The notes under the pieces are model-generated. The model did not search any database and was not told the origin of the DNA. It saw nothing but the letters and a program-made list of their open reading frames with translations. The translations under genes and the position numbers were made by a program. From Natrinema sp. HArc-T2 (lineage in GTDB: Archaea > Halobacteriota > Halobacteria > Halobacteriales > Natrialbaceae), in assembly GCF_041821085.1 (NCBI RefSeq), contig NZ_JBGUAZ010000001.1, positions 744,001 through 808,000 of the forward strand: DNA of 64,000 nt, written 5' to 3'. How positions within the stretch are numbered: the first letter of the stretch is position 1; each line of letters starts with the position of its first letter. Below, one piece after another: positions 45,535-54,440 of this stretch.

Positions 45535-46581
45535 TTACCAGGTGACAGCGTAGATCGACTCGAGATAGGTCTCCCGGACGCGATCGCCCCAGTTGTGTGT
45601 GTAGGTATCGATCACGTCGCCGGCGACGTCACCCCGGAGGTACTGGACGATTCCCCGATCACCGGTCCGGTCCCGCAGATGTGTGGTGAAGAAGTGCCGA
45701 AAGTAGTGGGGCGTAACGTTCTCCTGGGTCCCGCCGCCGGTACGGTACCAGCCGTGATCGCGAGCGTGTTTTTCGACGATATAGCGGACGTCCGACGGCG
45801 TGAGCCGCTTGCCCCACGAGTCGCGGGTATCGAGAAAGAGCGGTTGCGCTGTCGATATCGAATCCGGACGGATCGCCAGCCACTCGCATACCGCCTGCCG
45901 AAGTTCGCCGTCGACGGGGACAACCGTGTCCCGCTTTCGCTTGTTCGAGGCTGTCCGTTCTTCGCCGTTGATGGTCGTTCCGCGGGCTGGCTCGGCAGAG
46001 ACGAACACCGATTCGGGTCGCTGCTCGAGCCCAACGCGAGGCGTCCACGTAAGATCGAGTGCCGGCGTCTCGAGGTGGAGATCGCGCAGATCGAGGTTGC
46101 AGAGTTCGCCAACGCGCATCCCCGTCTTGAGGAAGGTGACGACGACGGCTCGCTCGAGGGGGTGAGAAATCGAGTCAACGAACGACTGCATTTCCGGCAC
46201 CGAAATGTCACGTCGCGTCGGATTCGTCTCGATCGATTCGGACAGCTCCTCCATGACGAGTGCCATCGGGTTATCGTCGAAGACGCCGACGCGAGTCATG
46301 TAGTCGTAGAACCGGTTGAGATAGGAGGCGTAGGTCGCGATCGTGCTGTCTTCGAACTCCCCGCGCAGCGAGTGCACCCAGGCCATACACTCTCGCCGTT
46401 GGGCCGCGCCGACCGCGTCGACATCGAAGCGTGTGTCGAGAAACGCCTCGAAGCGCCGCAGCACTCGCTCGTAGGCCTCGAGCGTCCGCTCGCTCTTGCC
46501 GTGATACCGCTGGTCGTCGAGGAAGTACGCGATCGGATCCGCCACGTCCGCCGGCGCGTCGCCGGTTGGTTCAGTCGCCAT
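45535..46581 (-). CDS. Tyrosine recombinase/integrase (XerC/D-like)
   Basis: 348 residues. N-terminal SAM-like core-binding domain (about 12-115) and catalytic domain: Arg156 in TGMRVGEL, His292-x-x-Arg295 in TPHYFRHFFTTHL, and nucleophile Tyr327 in DTYTH. The ATG at 46581 overlaps the upstream gene by 11 bp. No tRNA or obvious att repeats adjoin, so it may be a chromosomal Xer-type recombinase rather than a phage integrase. Flanked by AT-rich DNA on both sides. Confidence 0.9.
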   Translation of the reverse strand: MATEPTGDAPADVADPIAYFLDDQRYHGKSERTLEAYERVLRRFEAFLDTRFDVDAVGAAQRRECMAWVHSLRGEFEDSTIATYASYLNRFYDYMTRVGVFDDNPMALVMEELSESIETNPTRRDISVPEMQSFVDSISHPLERAVVVTFLKTGMRVGELCNLDLRDLHLETPALDLTWTPRVGLEQRPESVFVSAEPARGTTINGEERTASNKRKRDTVVPVDGELRQAVCEWLAIRPDSISTAQPLFLDTRDSWGKRLTPSDVRYIVEKHARDHGWYRTGGGTQENVTPHYFRHFFTTHLRDRTGDRGIVQYLRGDVAGDVIDTYTHNWGDRVRETYLESIYAVTW

Positions 46582-46966
46582 CGCCACCACCGTCGACGGT
46601 CGTATACCCACCGTGGCGACCGCTGTATCGAATCCGGTTGGTCGCCTGGAGTTCCTCAAGTGTCTCATCCAGTCGCGACTCGATGTCGTCGGAGACCGCC
46701 TCGAGCAGTTCGTCCCACGAATATGTGTCAGAAGATAGTAGTTCGAGAACCTGTCTTTCGAGGGCGTTACCCCCAGGGTCTACGTCCGAAGAATCGGGTT
46801 CCGCTACGTCGGGATCGAACCCCTTGCGACCGGCTTGGACCATCGTTCGGACGAACTCGCTCTGGCTCATGTCGAGGTCGTCGGCGTGAGATTGCCACTC
46901 CGCTTTTTGATAGGCCGGAACGTACGTTTTGACAGTTACTCGAGAAGTATCGGTCGAATCGCTCAT
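46571..46966 (-). CDS. Recombinase-associated DNA-binding protein (DUF5805-like)
   Basis: 131 residues. N-terminal RHH-like segment (TSRVTVKTYVPAYQKAEWQSHADDLDMSQSEFVRTMVQAG), an acidic linker and a C-terminal winged-helix-like half (VLELLSSDTYSWDELLEAVSDDIESRLDETLEELQATNRIRYSGRHGGYTTV). It overlaps and precedes the tyrosine recombinase, so it is a likely accessory or repressor. ATG at 46966 preferred; an ATG 13 codons upstream would lie too close to the TATA box near 47021. Confidence 0.8.
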   Translation of the reverse strand: MSDSTDTSRVTVKTYVPAYQKAEWQSHADDLDMSQSEFVRTMVQAGRKGFDPDVAEPDSSDVDPGGNALERQVLELLSSDTYSWDELLEAVSDDIESRLDETLEELQATNRIRYSGRHGGYTTVDGGGDGD

Positions 46967-48487
46967 ACAGCGTTCATCAAACGCGATGATATTCAATCTA
47001 CCCATTACTCGAGCTAAGTATATTTATCTCAGTTAATAGTGCCTGAGCAGCGTCAAATATAGTACTACCAGTCCAGATGTGCTTCATATCTGGTCCTACA
47101 TAATCAGATATAATATATGGAGAGCTAGTCCCATAGTTCCAGATATGTTGAAGGGGCGCGGCCTCGACAAAGCAACACGTGGTCGACAGTCGTGTGGCCG
47201 ATCTGTTTCGTCGTGGCCAAAAGCAGGTTGCATGCTATCGCTCGAGCAAGATCGATTCGCTTGTGTGAATGCACACCGCGACTGAGGACAGCGAGATTCG
47301 GTGACCGACTCGAACTGCCAGAGGAGCAGGATCGCAACGGATGTCGATCCAGTCGTCGAACCCCACACCCCTGTCTCCCCGACTTCCAGCAGTGTGTCGT
47401 GTCCCCTCGCTCGAGTCGAGTCACGCCGATAGGATACGCTCGCTGGTGTGACGAATCGAAACGGCGGACATGAGGTATCACCGGAACGCCTCGAGTTGTA
47501 ACCACGAATCGATCCGGATGGTGGCGGAAATCTGTACTATCCGGCTACTGAGGGCGCTTTCGCAGTCGTATACTGTCGGACAACAGTCTGTGAACACTCG
47601 ATCGGGTCTTGACGCCTGTCGTCGCTGGCGACAGCGTCTCGAGTACGATCGATGTGTGATCCGTGTTGTCCGACAGTAAAGTACGATCATCGTCAGCAAT
47701 CTTGACCATGGTGCGACTGTTGTATACGAACCGCGTGCGACGAGCGAACCCGTTTTTCGACACACTTCTAGCGAGTGTTCGTATCCCTCTGTTTCGATTG
47801 GCAGTCAGAGCACGTCAGTTAGATCGTTGAGACAGCTACTCGAGTCATCGACTTGTACGGTTCAGGGGAGAAAGAATCGTTTGAGAACGAATCTGAGACG
47901 CCGCTACCACAGTCGCAGTGGTCTGCACGCATCAGCGGTTCTCGGACCCGCTTCCGGCGGCTGCTACCGGACACCAATCGACGCGAGCGCGTCTGTCAAG
48001 CAAACCAGCTCGTACCGATCACACTCGGACGTAGTCGGCTAATCGCGGACCGTCGTCCGGCACTCGAGTGAGCACGACGATCATCAGGCAACTTCGTCAT
48101 ACGGACTGCTGTCAGTGGGCGTCGGTTGACCCACGACCGCCTCGCGGACCCACACCGTGAGAGAGTGAGAGCAGATCTACACGTGACGGATCCCGCTCGA
48201 GCAGGCGCAGCGTTAACATCGTTTCCAAGCGTGGGCGTCGTTTCCGTCCGGAACCTGTACAGAAAGAGTACAGTCGATCGAAGCGCATAGCGGTTTGAAA
48301 GAGCGACAACAGCTGCACTGTCCGTTTCCAACCCGAGAGTACAGCTGTCGTGGTCGGGTGTGTTCTGCCGATGTGATGCCTCTCGGTCTGTGCACTCCCA
48401 GTATTGGGACCTGAGTACTGTCTATTCTCGACCTCATAAATTGCATGCGGCTATACGAAGTTCGGGGGTGGCGACACACAGAAACAG
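46967..48487. other. 1.5-kb AT-richer region without a convincing gene
   Basis: No frame shows haloarchaeal codon bias over more than ~70 codons. It contains the recombinase operon promoter (gataaatatac at about 47015-47025), paired ccagat/atctgg motifs at 47073-47094, the palindromic element at 47571-47678, and possibly decayed coding DNA around 47850-48070 and 48112-48320. Looks like remnants of past insertions. Confidence 0.5.
47571..47678. mobile_element. 108-bp palindromic element with perfect 15-bp terminal inverted repeats
   Basis: Starts tactgtcggacaaca and ends tgttgtccgacagta, an exact inverse. The inner part (tctgtgaacactcgatcg and cgatcgatgtgtgatcc) continues the symmetry imperfectly. 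No ORF. Unrelated in sequence to elements A-C. MITE or solo terminal structure of an unidentified insertion sequence. Confidence 0.55.
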
Positions 48488-50071
48488 TCAGATATCGTCT
48501 TCGTCGACCACCGACGTGTCGTCTGTCGCTTCCCTCGAGTCCCGAAACAATTGATCGGTCGGTTGCTGGCGCTTTCGTACCCGAAGCCGCTCCTGTAGCT
48601 GTTCTTCGATAGCGGTCTGTACCTCGAGTCCCCGATCGGCGTCGATGTCGTACGCCGTTGCGGCCCGACCGAAAAACGAGGCCGAACTGGCAGTGTCGGC
48701 GGTCACGCTGGCGAGATGGCGACGGCGCTGAAAGATCGTCGCCTCGTGGATGACAGCCTGCACCCGGTAGTGGGGTACGATCTTCGTCGTTCGTCGCCAG
48801 AATCCCGTCCGCGTGAGGAAGAATCGCTCGCCGACGCGAAAGCCCCGGTTCGTCCATTTGAGGTGGGCGGCGACGGGGACGACCGCGACGAGGACGGCGG
48901 CGACGTACCAGCGGTCGAACACCGTGAAGCGCGCGACGAGGTACGCAACGGCGACGAGGGCGGCGACGACCAGCAGGTAGCGAACCATGTACCGCTCTCG
49001 AGCGCGCTTGGGCGGCGACTCGAGATCGACCGGGCCGAAGGGCTCGATCGCACGGGCGAGCGCGGCGACGCGGTCGGCATCAGCGAGGGGAATCGCGGAT
49101 TCGGTCCCGCGAGAATTAGATTGGCCAGGGGCGTAGCCGGCAGTCTCGACACTCAACGCGGCGTAACCGAACCAGCGGAAGGGGATCGCTTCCGAGATCG
49201 TCAACGCCTGGACCTTTGCGAGCGGGATCGTCCCGCTGTAGCGCTGGAGGAGGCCGCGCTCGTAGTAGAGTTCGTCGCCGGTGCGAGTGAGCCGGAAGCC
49301 GTAGTAGCGGGTGAACGTGAGGAGCGCACTGATAACCCAGGCGGCGAGCAGAAAGAGCAAGAGCCCCCATGCGAGCGCGAATATCCCGGTTGCTGGTCCG
49401 GGGAGGCCGCCGACACGATCGGCGGGGACCAGCGTGGCGGGATCGAATCCGCTGGCAAACGAGAGCGCGATCCCACCCAGCACGCTCGCACCCGGATCGA
49501 TGGTGAAGACGCTCAAGATCGCGAGTTCGCGGGGCTGGATCTCGAAGAGGAGTTCTTCCTCCTCGACCGCCGCTGCTGGGGATTCAGCAGTGGCTTCCTC
49601 ACCCTCGAGTGATTCTTCGTCTTCGGCCTCGGTACGTGCCCCCTGTCGCAGTTGCTGTCTGAGGCGACGAGCCTCCGCTTCGGAGACGTACCGAAGGCTG
49701 ACCTCGGTTTCGCCACCGCCGGCGGTTTCGATGTGGACGGCGGCGATGCCGAGGAGTCGGTCAGCTATGTTCTGTCTGATGTCGACGTTTTGGATCCGTC
49801 CCAGCGGAAGTTCGCGAGTGCGACGTGAAAGGACGCCGGAGGTGACATCGAACGTGTCCGCGGTGAGTTCGTATCTGAATCGCTGGTAGTAGGCGAACTC
49901 GTAGACGATTCCCATGATTATCCCGAGGACGACGAGGGCGACGATCGACAGCAGGTCCATCCCGTTGCCGCCCGGCGAGACGACGACGCCGATAATGAAG
50001 AAGACGAAGCCGGTGTTGAGGCTGCGCGAGAGCGACCGAACGGCGACCGACGCTGGATGGAGTTTCGTCAT
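48488..50071 (-). CDS. Membrane PH-domain protein, YdbT-like (pair 1, large subunit)
   Basis: 527 residues with three bacterial PH (bPH2, PF03703) domains separated by paired membrane helices. Each PH core contains the recurring ETAGG or ETAGY strand: [60 protein letters not shown] and [29 protein letters not shown]. Acidic linkers and an acidic C-terminus. The start overlaps the small partner gene by 4 bp. A paralogue is at 54441-56036. Function unknown; membrane-stress roles are suggested for bacterial YdbS/YdbT. Confidence 0.85.
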   Translation of the reverse strand: MTKLHPASVAVRSLSRSLNTGFVFFIIGVVVSPGGNGMDLLSIVALVVLGIIMGIVYEFAYYQRFRYELTADTFDVTSGVLSRRTRELPLGRIQNVDIRQNIADRLLGIAAVHIETAGGGETEVSLRYVSEAEARRLRQQLRQGARTEAEDEESLEGEEATAESPAAAVEEEELLFEIQPRELAILSVFTIDPGASVLGGIALSFASGFDPATLVPADRVGGLPGPATGIFALAWGLLLFLLAAWVISALLTFTRYYGFRLTRTGDELYYERGLLQRYSGTIPLAKVQALTISEAIPFRWFGYAALSVETAGYAPGQSNSRGTESAIPLADADRVAALARAIEPFGPVDLESPPKRARERYMVRYLLVVAALVAVAYLVARFTVFDRWYVAAVLVAVVPVAAHLKWTNRGFRVGERFFLTRTGFWRRTTKIVPHYRVQAVIHEATIFQRRRHLASVTADTASSASFFGRAATAYDIDADRGLEVQTAIEEQLQERLRVRKRQQPTDQLFRDSREATDDTSVVDEDDI

Positions 50072-50556
50072 ACCGCGTCTTCACCCTCGCTCTCGATCGC
50101 AAGTTGACGAAGCGACTCTTGCAGCGCCTCGGCACGTGCCGGCGTCAGGCCTGGAATCGCGACGTCCGAACTCCGCGAACCAGCCGTGTAGACGACGACC
50201 GTCGCGAGACCGACCGACCGCTCGAGCGGCGAGCGCCGGGAGTCGACGTGCTGGACGCGGACGAAGGGGACGACCGTCTTGGTTCGCGTGAAGACGCCCC
50301 TGCGGATGTACAGGTCGTCGTCGCGAAGCTCGAACCGCCAGACACCATAGCGTCGCCAGGCAATGAAGATGCGGACGACGGCGAGCGAGACAGCGATTCC
50401 CGCGGCAGTCGGGACGAGAGGGACCGGCACGGCGTCCGAGAAGGGAGTCTGTGAAAGGGCAATCGCCCCGCCGATGAGGAGCCCGCCAAGCACCACGGCT
50501 CGAGCGAGTGCAAGCGCGAGCCAGACGACTCGGACGCGCGGCGTGAGCCGTTCCAT
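50068..50556 (-). CDS. Membrane PH-domain protein, YdbS-like (pair 1, small subunit)
   Basis: 162 residues: two membrane helices (about 15-33 and 43-62) and one bPH2 domain ([55 protein letters not shown]). ATG at 50556. Coupled to the large PH protein downstream. Closely resembles the 153-residue protein at 56026-56487. Confidence 0.85.
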   Translation of the reverse strand: MERLTPRVRVVWLALALARAVVLGGLLIGGAIALSQTPFSDAVPVPLVPTAAGIAVSLAVVRIFIAWRRYGVWRFELRDDDLYIRRGVFTRTKTVVPFVRVQHVDSRRSPLERSVGLATVVVYTAGSRSSDVAIPGLTPARAEALQESLRQLAIESEGEDAV

Positions 50557-50670
50557 ATGTGTCGTGACGGAACTGACTCGATTAAAGGGTGGGAAAGCGG
50601 CGGTCGTTCGCATCGCGTGAGAGAGTCCCCTCGAGACCGACAAGAGCGTCGTCACTCGGGCCAGCGGTGC

Positions 50671-50678
50671 CAAAAAAT
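50671..50678 (-). terminator. T-tract terminator after the C2H2 zinc-finger gene
   Basis: Six-T run (minus strand) about 18 nt beyond the stop at 50695. Confidence 0.4.
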
Positions 50679-50694
50679 ACTGCAGCGTAGCTGC

Positions 50695-50928
50695 TCAGTG
50701 GGTCGTCGCTCGAACGTCCTCGACGCGATAGAGATCTTCCTGCAGTCCGTCGCCGTCACACTCGTCGTTCGGGCACTCGTAGTGCCAGCCATCCTGGGTG
50801 GCATCCCCCTCTCGGAATCGATCCCCACATACCTGACAGAAGAGTTGTCCCTTTTTGCACGTATCGCGGTGTAACTCGAGTGCGAGCTCGGTCTGGAACG
50901 ACTGGTTGCAGTTACGACAGGTGTGCAT
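50695..50928 (-). CDS. Haloarchaeal C2H2-plus-ribbon zinc-finger protein (HVO_2901-like)
   Basis: 77 residues. The N-terminus is a C2H2-like finger (HTCRNCNQSFQTELALELHRDTC), followed by a zinc ribbon CQVCGDRF...CPNDEC. I recognise the start as that of a conserved haloarchaeal zinc-finger family. Role unknown; nucleic-acid binding is plausible. Confidence 0.75.
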   Translation of the reverse strand: MHTCRNCNQSFQTELALELHRDTCKKGQLFCQVCGDRFREGDATQDGWHYECPNDECDGDGLQEDLYRVEDVRATTH

Positions 50929-51228
50929 ATTTCATCTGACGCGAGCATTCGTCAAAACTGCTTGGGTTCTTTTATTCCGCTAGATTCGGGTGTGATTCGG
51001 CGTCACTGCCCCGATTTAGGACCGACGGTCAGGCAAAAAAGAACGCTCGAAATTCGTGTTTACTCGACACCGAGTGGTTCATCTACTGGTGAATCGACCA
51101 TCTCGTGTTCTATGTGTGCACGCACCATTGCTGAGTGTCGAAATAGTGGCAGGTAGGGTCACGAGACTGGGTCAAACCGGCAATAGTCTCCCCGACTAAT
51201 TTCCGTCTGGCGACACAACCGCTCGGCA
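50929..51228. other. 300-bp intergenic region
   Basis: Between divergent zinc-finger and CNNM genes. AT-richer than average and without a credible gene; only very short open frames. It should contain both promoters (attccgctagattcgg for the leftward gene is too far to judge). Confidence 0.3.
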
Positions 51229-52350
51229 ATGAACTCGCTCGTCATCGGCGGTCGGCTGTTCGCAGGGGTGTTACTCATTCTGGCGAACGCCTTCTTCGTC
51301 GCGATCGAGTTCGCGTTAACCCGCGCTCGGCAGTTCACCAGAGAGGAGTTCGTCGGGGACACGCCCGCACTCGAGCGGGCATGGGCAATGACCGACAACC
51401 TCGAGCTCTACCTCACCACGTGCCAGGTCGGCATTACGGCCTCGAGTATTGCCGTCGGGATCGTCGCGGAGCCGGCGCTGGCCGCGATATTCGAACCGCT
51501 GTTCGTGAACACGCCGCTGGCTGCGATCGGCAGCGGAGCGATCATCGCCTTTCTCATCATCAACCTTGTTCACCTGACCCACGGCGAGCAGACACCGACG
51601 TATCTCGGCGTCGAGCGCTCGCGGCTGGTCTGTCGGTACGGCGCGACACCGCTGTACTGGTTCCACTGGCTCATTTCGCCGATCATCACCCTCGGCGACG
51701 GCATCGCGAAGTTCACCCTCAAGCTCTTCGGGATCGAGATGACCGGCGCGTGGCTCGAGACCGAGGAGGGCGTCATCGAGTCCCGGGCAGATCTCCGGAA
51801 CAAGCTCGGTTCGGTCCTCAAGGAGGGAGAGCTCCCGGAAGAACGGCGCGAAGAGGTGATGAACGCGTTTCAGATCGGCGAACAGCCGATCAGCGAACTG
51901 ATGGTACCGCCCGAGGAGATCGTCGCGCTCTCGACGACGGACGATCCTGCGGAGAACTTCCGGAAGATGGAGGAGCGCCCACAGACGCGGTATCCCCTGA
52001 TCGGCGACAGACTGACCGATTTCCGTGGAATCGTCTACACGCCGGTCCTCGTCAGACATCGCGAGGAACTGGCGAGCGGCGACATCGACTTCGCGGAACT
52101 GGCGGCACCGCCGATGACGCTCTCTCCCGATACGGACGTCAGCGACGCGGTCGACCAGTTCCAGGCGGAAAACCAGGAACTCGCACTGGTGATCGAAGAC
52201 AGCGAGGAACGAAGTTCCTCGAGCAGTCGGACCCAGTCCGACGACGGTGCGGTCGTCGGCCTCGTCACCGTAACCGACCTGCTCGAGGCGGTGATGGGCG
52301 ACATCGAGGACCCGCTCGACCAGAGACAGGTCGAAGCGGTCGATCGGTAA
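51229..52350 (+). CDS. CNNM/CorC-type membrane protein with CBS domains
   Basis: 373 residues. N-terminal DUF21/CNNM transmembrane domain (about 1-170, AFFVAIEFALTRAR and CQVGITASSIAVGI) followed by a CBS pair (TRYPLIGDRLTDFRGIVYTPVLV and VVGLVTVTDLLEAVMGDIEDP). These proteins are linked to Mg2+ or Co2+ efflux. It lacks the C-terminal CorC domain. uspA follows on the same strand after 95 bp. Confidence 0.88.
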   Translation: MNSLVIGGRLFAGVLLILANAFFVAIEFALTRARQFTREEFVGDTPALERAWAMTDNLELYLTTCQVGITASSIAVGIVAEPALAAIFEPLFVNTPLAAIGSGAIIAFLIINLVHLTHGEQTPTYLGVERSRLVCRYGATPLYWFHWLISPIITLGDGIAKFTLKLFGIEMTGAWLETEEGVIESRADLRNKLGSVLKEGELPEERREEVMNAFQIGEQPISELMVPPEEIVALSTTDDPAENFRKMEERPQTRYPLIGDRLTDFRGIVYTPVLVRHREELASGDIDFAELAAPPMTLSPDTDVSDAVDQFQAENQELALVIEDSEERSSSSSRTQSDDGAVVGLVTVTDLLEAVMGDIEDPLDQRQVEAVDR

Positions 52351-52445
52351 TCGGATCGAAACGATGAACGGATCACGCGATGTCGAGAGCGGACCACGCG
52401 ACTGCGCACCTCCGGCTTTTCCGCGTTGCGGTGGAACGGACACCC

Positions 52446-52877
52446 ATGTATCACGACGTTCTGGTACCGACCGACGGCAGCGACTCGAGCACGGCGGCGG
52501 TCGACGAGGCCGTCGCGATCGCCGACGGGGAGGCGGCGACAGTTCACCTTCTCCACGTTATCGACGAGGGAACGGAGATGTCCGCGAGTGCGCCGGGAAT
52601 GATCGCGCCGCAGGTCACGGAAACGCTCAAGGAGGAAGCGGAGTCGGCCCTCGACGATGCCGAAAGACGGGCCGAGGATGCCGGCGTGACCTACGACCGG
52701 ACGATCCGCGAGGGCGACCCCCACGAGGTGATCGCGGCCTACTGCGACGATGCGAACATCGATCTCGTCGTCATGGGTGCGAGCGGTCGTTCGGGATTAA
52801 AAGAACAGCTCCTCGGGAGCACGACCGAGCGCGTCATGCGAACGGTCGAGACGTCGGTGCTGATCGCACGACCTTAA
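52446..52877 (+). CDS. Universal stress protein UspA family
   Basis: 143 residues. N-terminal MYHDVLVPTDGSDSS and the ATP-binding GxxGxxG(S/T) equivalent MGASGRSGLKEQLLGSTTERVMR are complete, so it is probably an ATP-binding type. ATG at 52446; the upstream in-frame extension is not coding. Possibly cotranscribed with the CNNM gene. Confidence 0.9.
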   Translation: MYHDVLVPTDGSDSSTAAVDEAVAIADGEAATVHLLHVIDEGTEMSASAPGMIAPQVTETLKEEAESALDDAERRAEDAGVTYDRTIREGDPHEVIAAYCDDANIDLVVMGASGRSGLKEQLLGSTTERVMRTVETSVLIARP

Positions 52878-53004
52878 ACGAGTGGCTCACCGGTTAGTCG
52901 AGACGAAAAATCACATTCGGTCGTCGTATGGGCTACTGTGAGTCAGGTCCGGTGGGCCCGCCGGACGGTCGCGGTCCCATCGGAACACGTGACAGGAGAC
53001 CGTA

Positions 53005-54420
53005 TCAGTCGTCCTGGCCGAGAATGCCGCGCTCGGTCATCTTGCGGGGGTCGAGAACCTCGTCGGCCTCGTCCTCGTCGAGGTAGCCTTTCTCGAGGAC
53101 GACCTCACGAACCGTCTTGTCCTCCTTGAGCGCGGTCTTGGCGACTTCGCTCGCCTTGTCGTAGCCGATGTGAACGTTGAGCGAGGTAGCCATCGCCATC
53201 GACTGCTCGACGCGGTCTGCACAGTACTCCTCGTTAGCCTCGAGTTTGCGGACGAACCGGTCGCCGAACACCTGGCTCGCGTTCGAGATGAGTTCGGCCG
53301 ACTCGAGGAAGTTGTGCGCCAGCACGGGCTTGTAGAGGTTGAGGTCGATCTGGCCCTCGGCAGCGCCGGCGGAGACGGCGGCGTCGTTGCCGACGACCTG
53401 CTTGTGGACCTGGTTGACGGCCTCGGCGACGACCGGGTTGATCTTGCCGGGCATGATCGAGGAGCCGGGCTGATTCTCGGGCTGCTCGATCTCGCCGAGT
53501 CCGTTGCGCGGTCCGGAGGCGAGCAGGCGCAGGTCGTTGGCGATCTTGTTCAGCGAGCCGGCGACGGTTCGGAGCGCCCCGTGGGCCTCGCTCATGGCGT
53601 CGTGGGCAGCCTGGGCCTCGAAGTGGTTGTCGGCCTCGCGGAACTGGACGCCGGTTTCCTTCGTGATGTACTCGGCTGCGCGACCGGGGAACTCGGGGTG
53701 AGTGTTCAGGCCAGTGCCGGTCGCCGTGCCGCCCAGCGCGAGTTCCGCAAGGTGGTCGCGGACCTGGTCGACGCGGGCCAGACCCTTCTCGACCTGCGTG
53801 CGGTAGCCGCCGAACTCCTGGCCGAGTGTGACCGGGGTCGCGTCCTGGAGGTGGGTGCGACCGGTCTTGACGACGTCGTCGAACTCGTCTTCTTTCTCCT
53901 CGAGCGCTTCACGAAGCGTATCGAGTGCCGGGATGACGTCTTTCTCGACGGCCTCGAGGGAGGCAACGTGCATCGCGGTCGGGATGACGTCGTTGCTCGA
54001 CTGGCCGTAGTTGACGTGGTCGTTGGGGTGGACGACGCGGTCGCCGATCTCTGCGCCCATGATCTCGGCGGCGCGGTTGGCGATGACCTCGTTGGCGTTC
54101 ATGTTCGAGGACGTGCCGGAGCCGGTCTGGAAAACGTCGACGGGGAACTGATCGTCGTGTTCGCCGGCGATGACCTCGTCTGCGGCCTCGATGATCGCCT
54201 CGGCGACGTCCTCATCGACGAGGCTGAGGTCGCGGTTGGCCTGTGCCGCGCCTTTCTTGACGACGCCGAGTGCGCGGATGAACCGGCGGCTGAACGAGAT
54301 TCCCGAGATGGGGAAGTTCTGGATCGCGCGCTGGGTCTGTGCGCCCCAGTAAGCATCCGCGGGCACCTGCATCTCGCCGAGACTGTCCTCCTCGATTCGG
54401 TATTCGTCTTCGTCTCCCAT
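53005..54420 (-). CDS. fumC: Class II fumarate hydratase FumC
   Basis: 471 residues of the fumarase/aspartase superfamily; converts fumarate to malate in the TCA cycle. Signature GSSIMPGKINPVVAE, substrate loops TGSGTSSNMNANEV and HPNDHVNYGQSSND, and TGRTHLQDATP. Aspartase is excluded only by similarity judgement. ATG at 54420, 20 bp after the stop of PH pair 2, so it may belong to that transcript. Confidence 0.93.
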   Translation of the reverse strand: MGDEDEYRIEEDSLGEMQVPADAYWGAQTQRAIQNFPISGISFSRRFIRALGVVKKGAAQANRDLSLVDEDVAEAIIEAADEVIAGEHDDQFPVDVFQTGSGTSSNMNANEVIANRAAEIMGAEIGDRVVHPNDHVNYGQSSNDVIPTAMHVASLEAVEKDVIPALDTLREALEEKEDEFDDVVKTGRTHLQDATPVTLGQEFGGYRTQVEKGLARVDQVRDHLAELALGGTATGTGLNTHPEFPGRAAEYITKETGVQFREADNHFEAQAAHDAMSEAHGALRTVAGSLNKIANDLRLLASGPRNGLGEIEQPENQPGSSIMPGKINPVVAEAVNQVHKQVVGNDAAVSAGAAEGQIDLNLYKPVLAHNFLESAELISNASQVFGDRFVRKLEANEEYCADRVEQSMAMATSLNVHIGYDKASEVAKTALKEDKTVREVVLEKGYLDEDEADEVLDPRKMTERGILGQDD

Positions 54421-54440
54421 ACGCGAGAACTCACAGTCAG

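Noticed and set aside
45535-46581. Prophage or genomic island interpretation of the recombinase region
   Set aside because: No tRNA, att repeats, capsid, portal or replication genes within reach; kept only as a recombinase-partner unit.
45496-46932. 478-codon open frame antisense to the recombinase operon
   Set aside because: The recombinase with Arg, His-x-x-Arg and Tyr residues is on the other strand; the antisense product is basic and low in order.
47545-47763. 72-codon minus-strand ORF over the 108-bp palindrome
   Set aside because: Most of it is the palindromic element itself, so the frame is probably fortuitous.
51069-51137. Very short acidic ORF in the 50.9-51.2 kb intergenic region
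   Set aside because: 22 codons, no promoter and no family resemblance.
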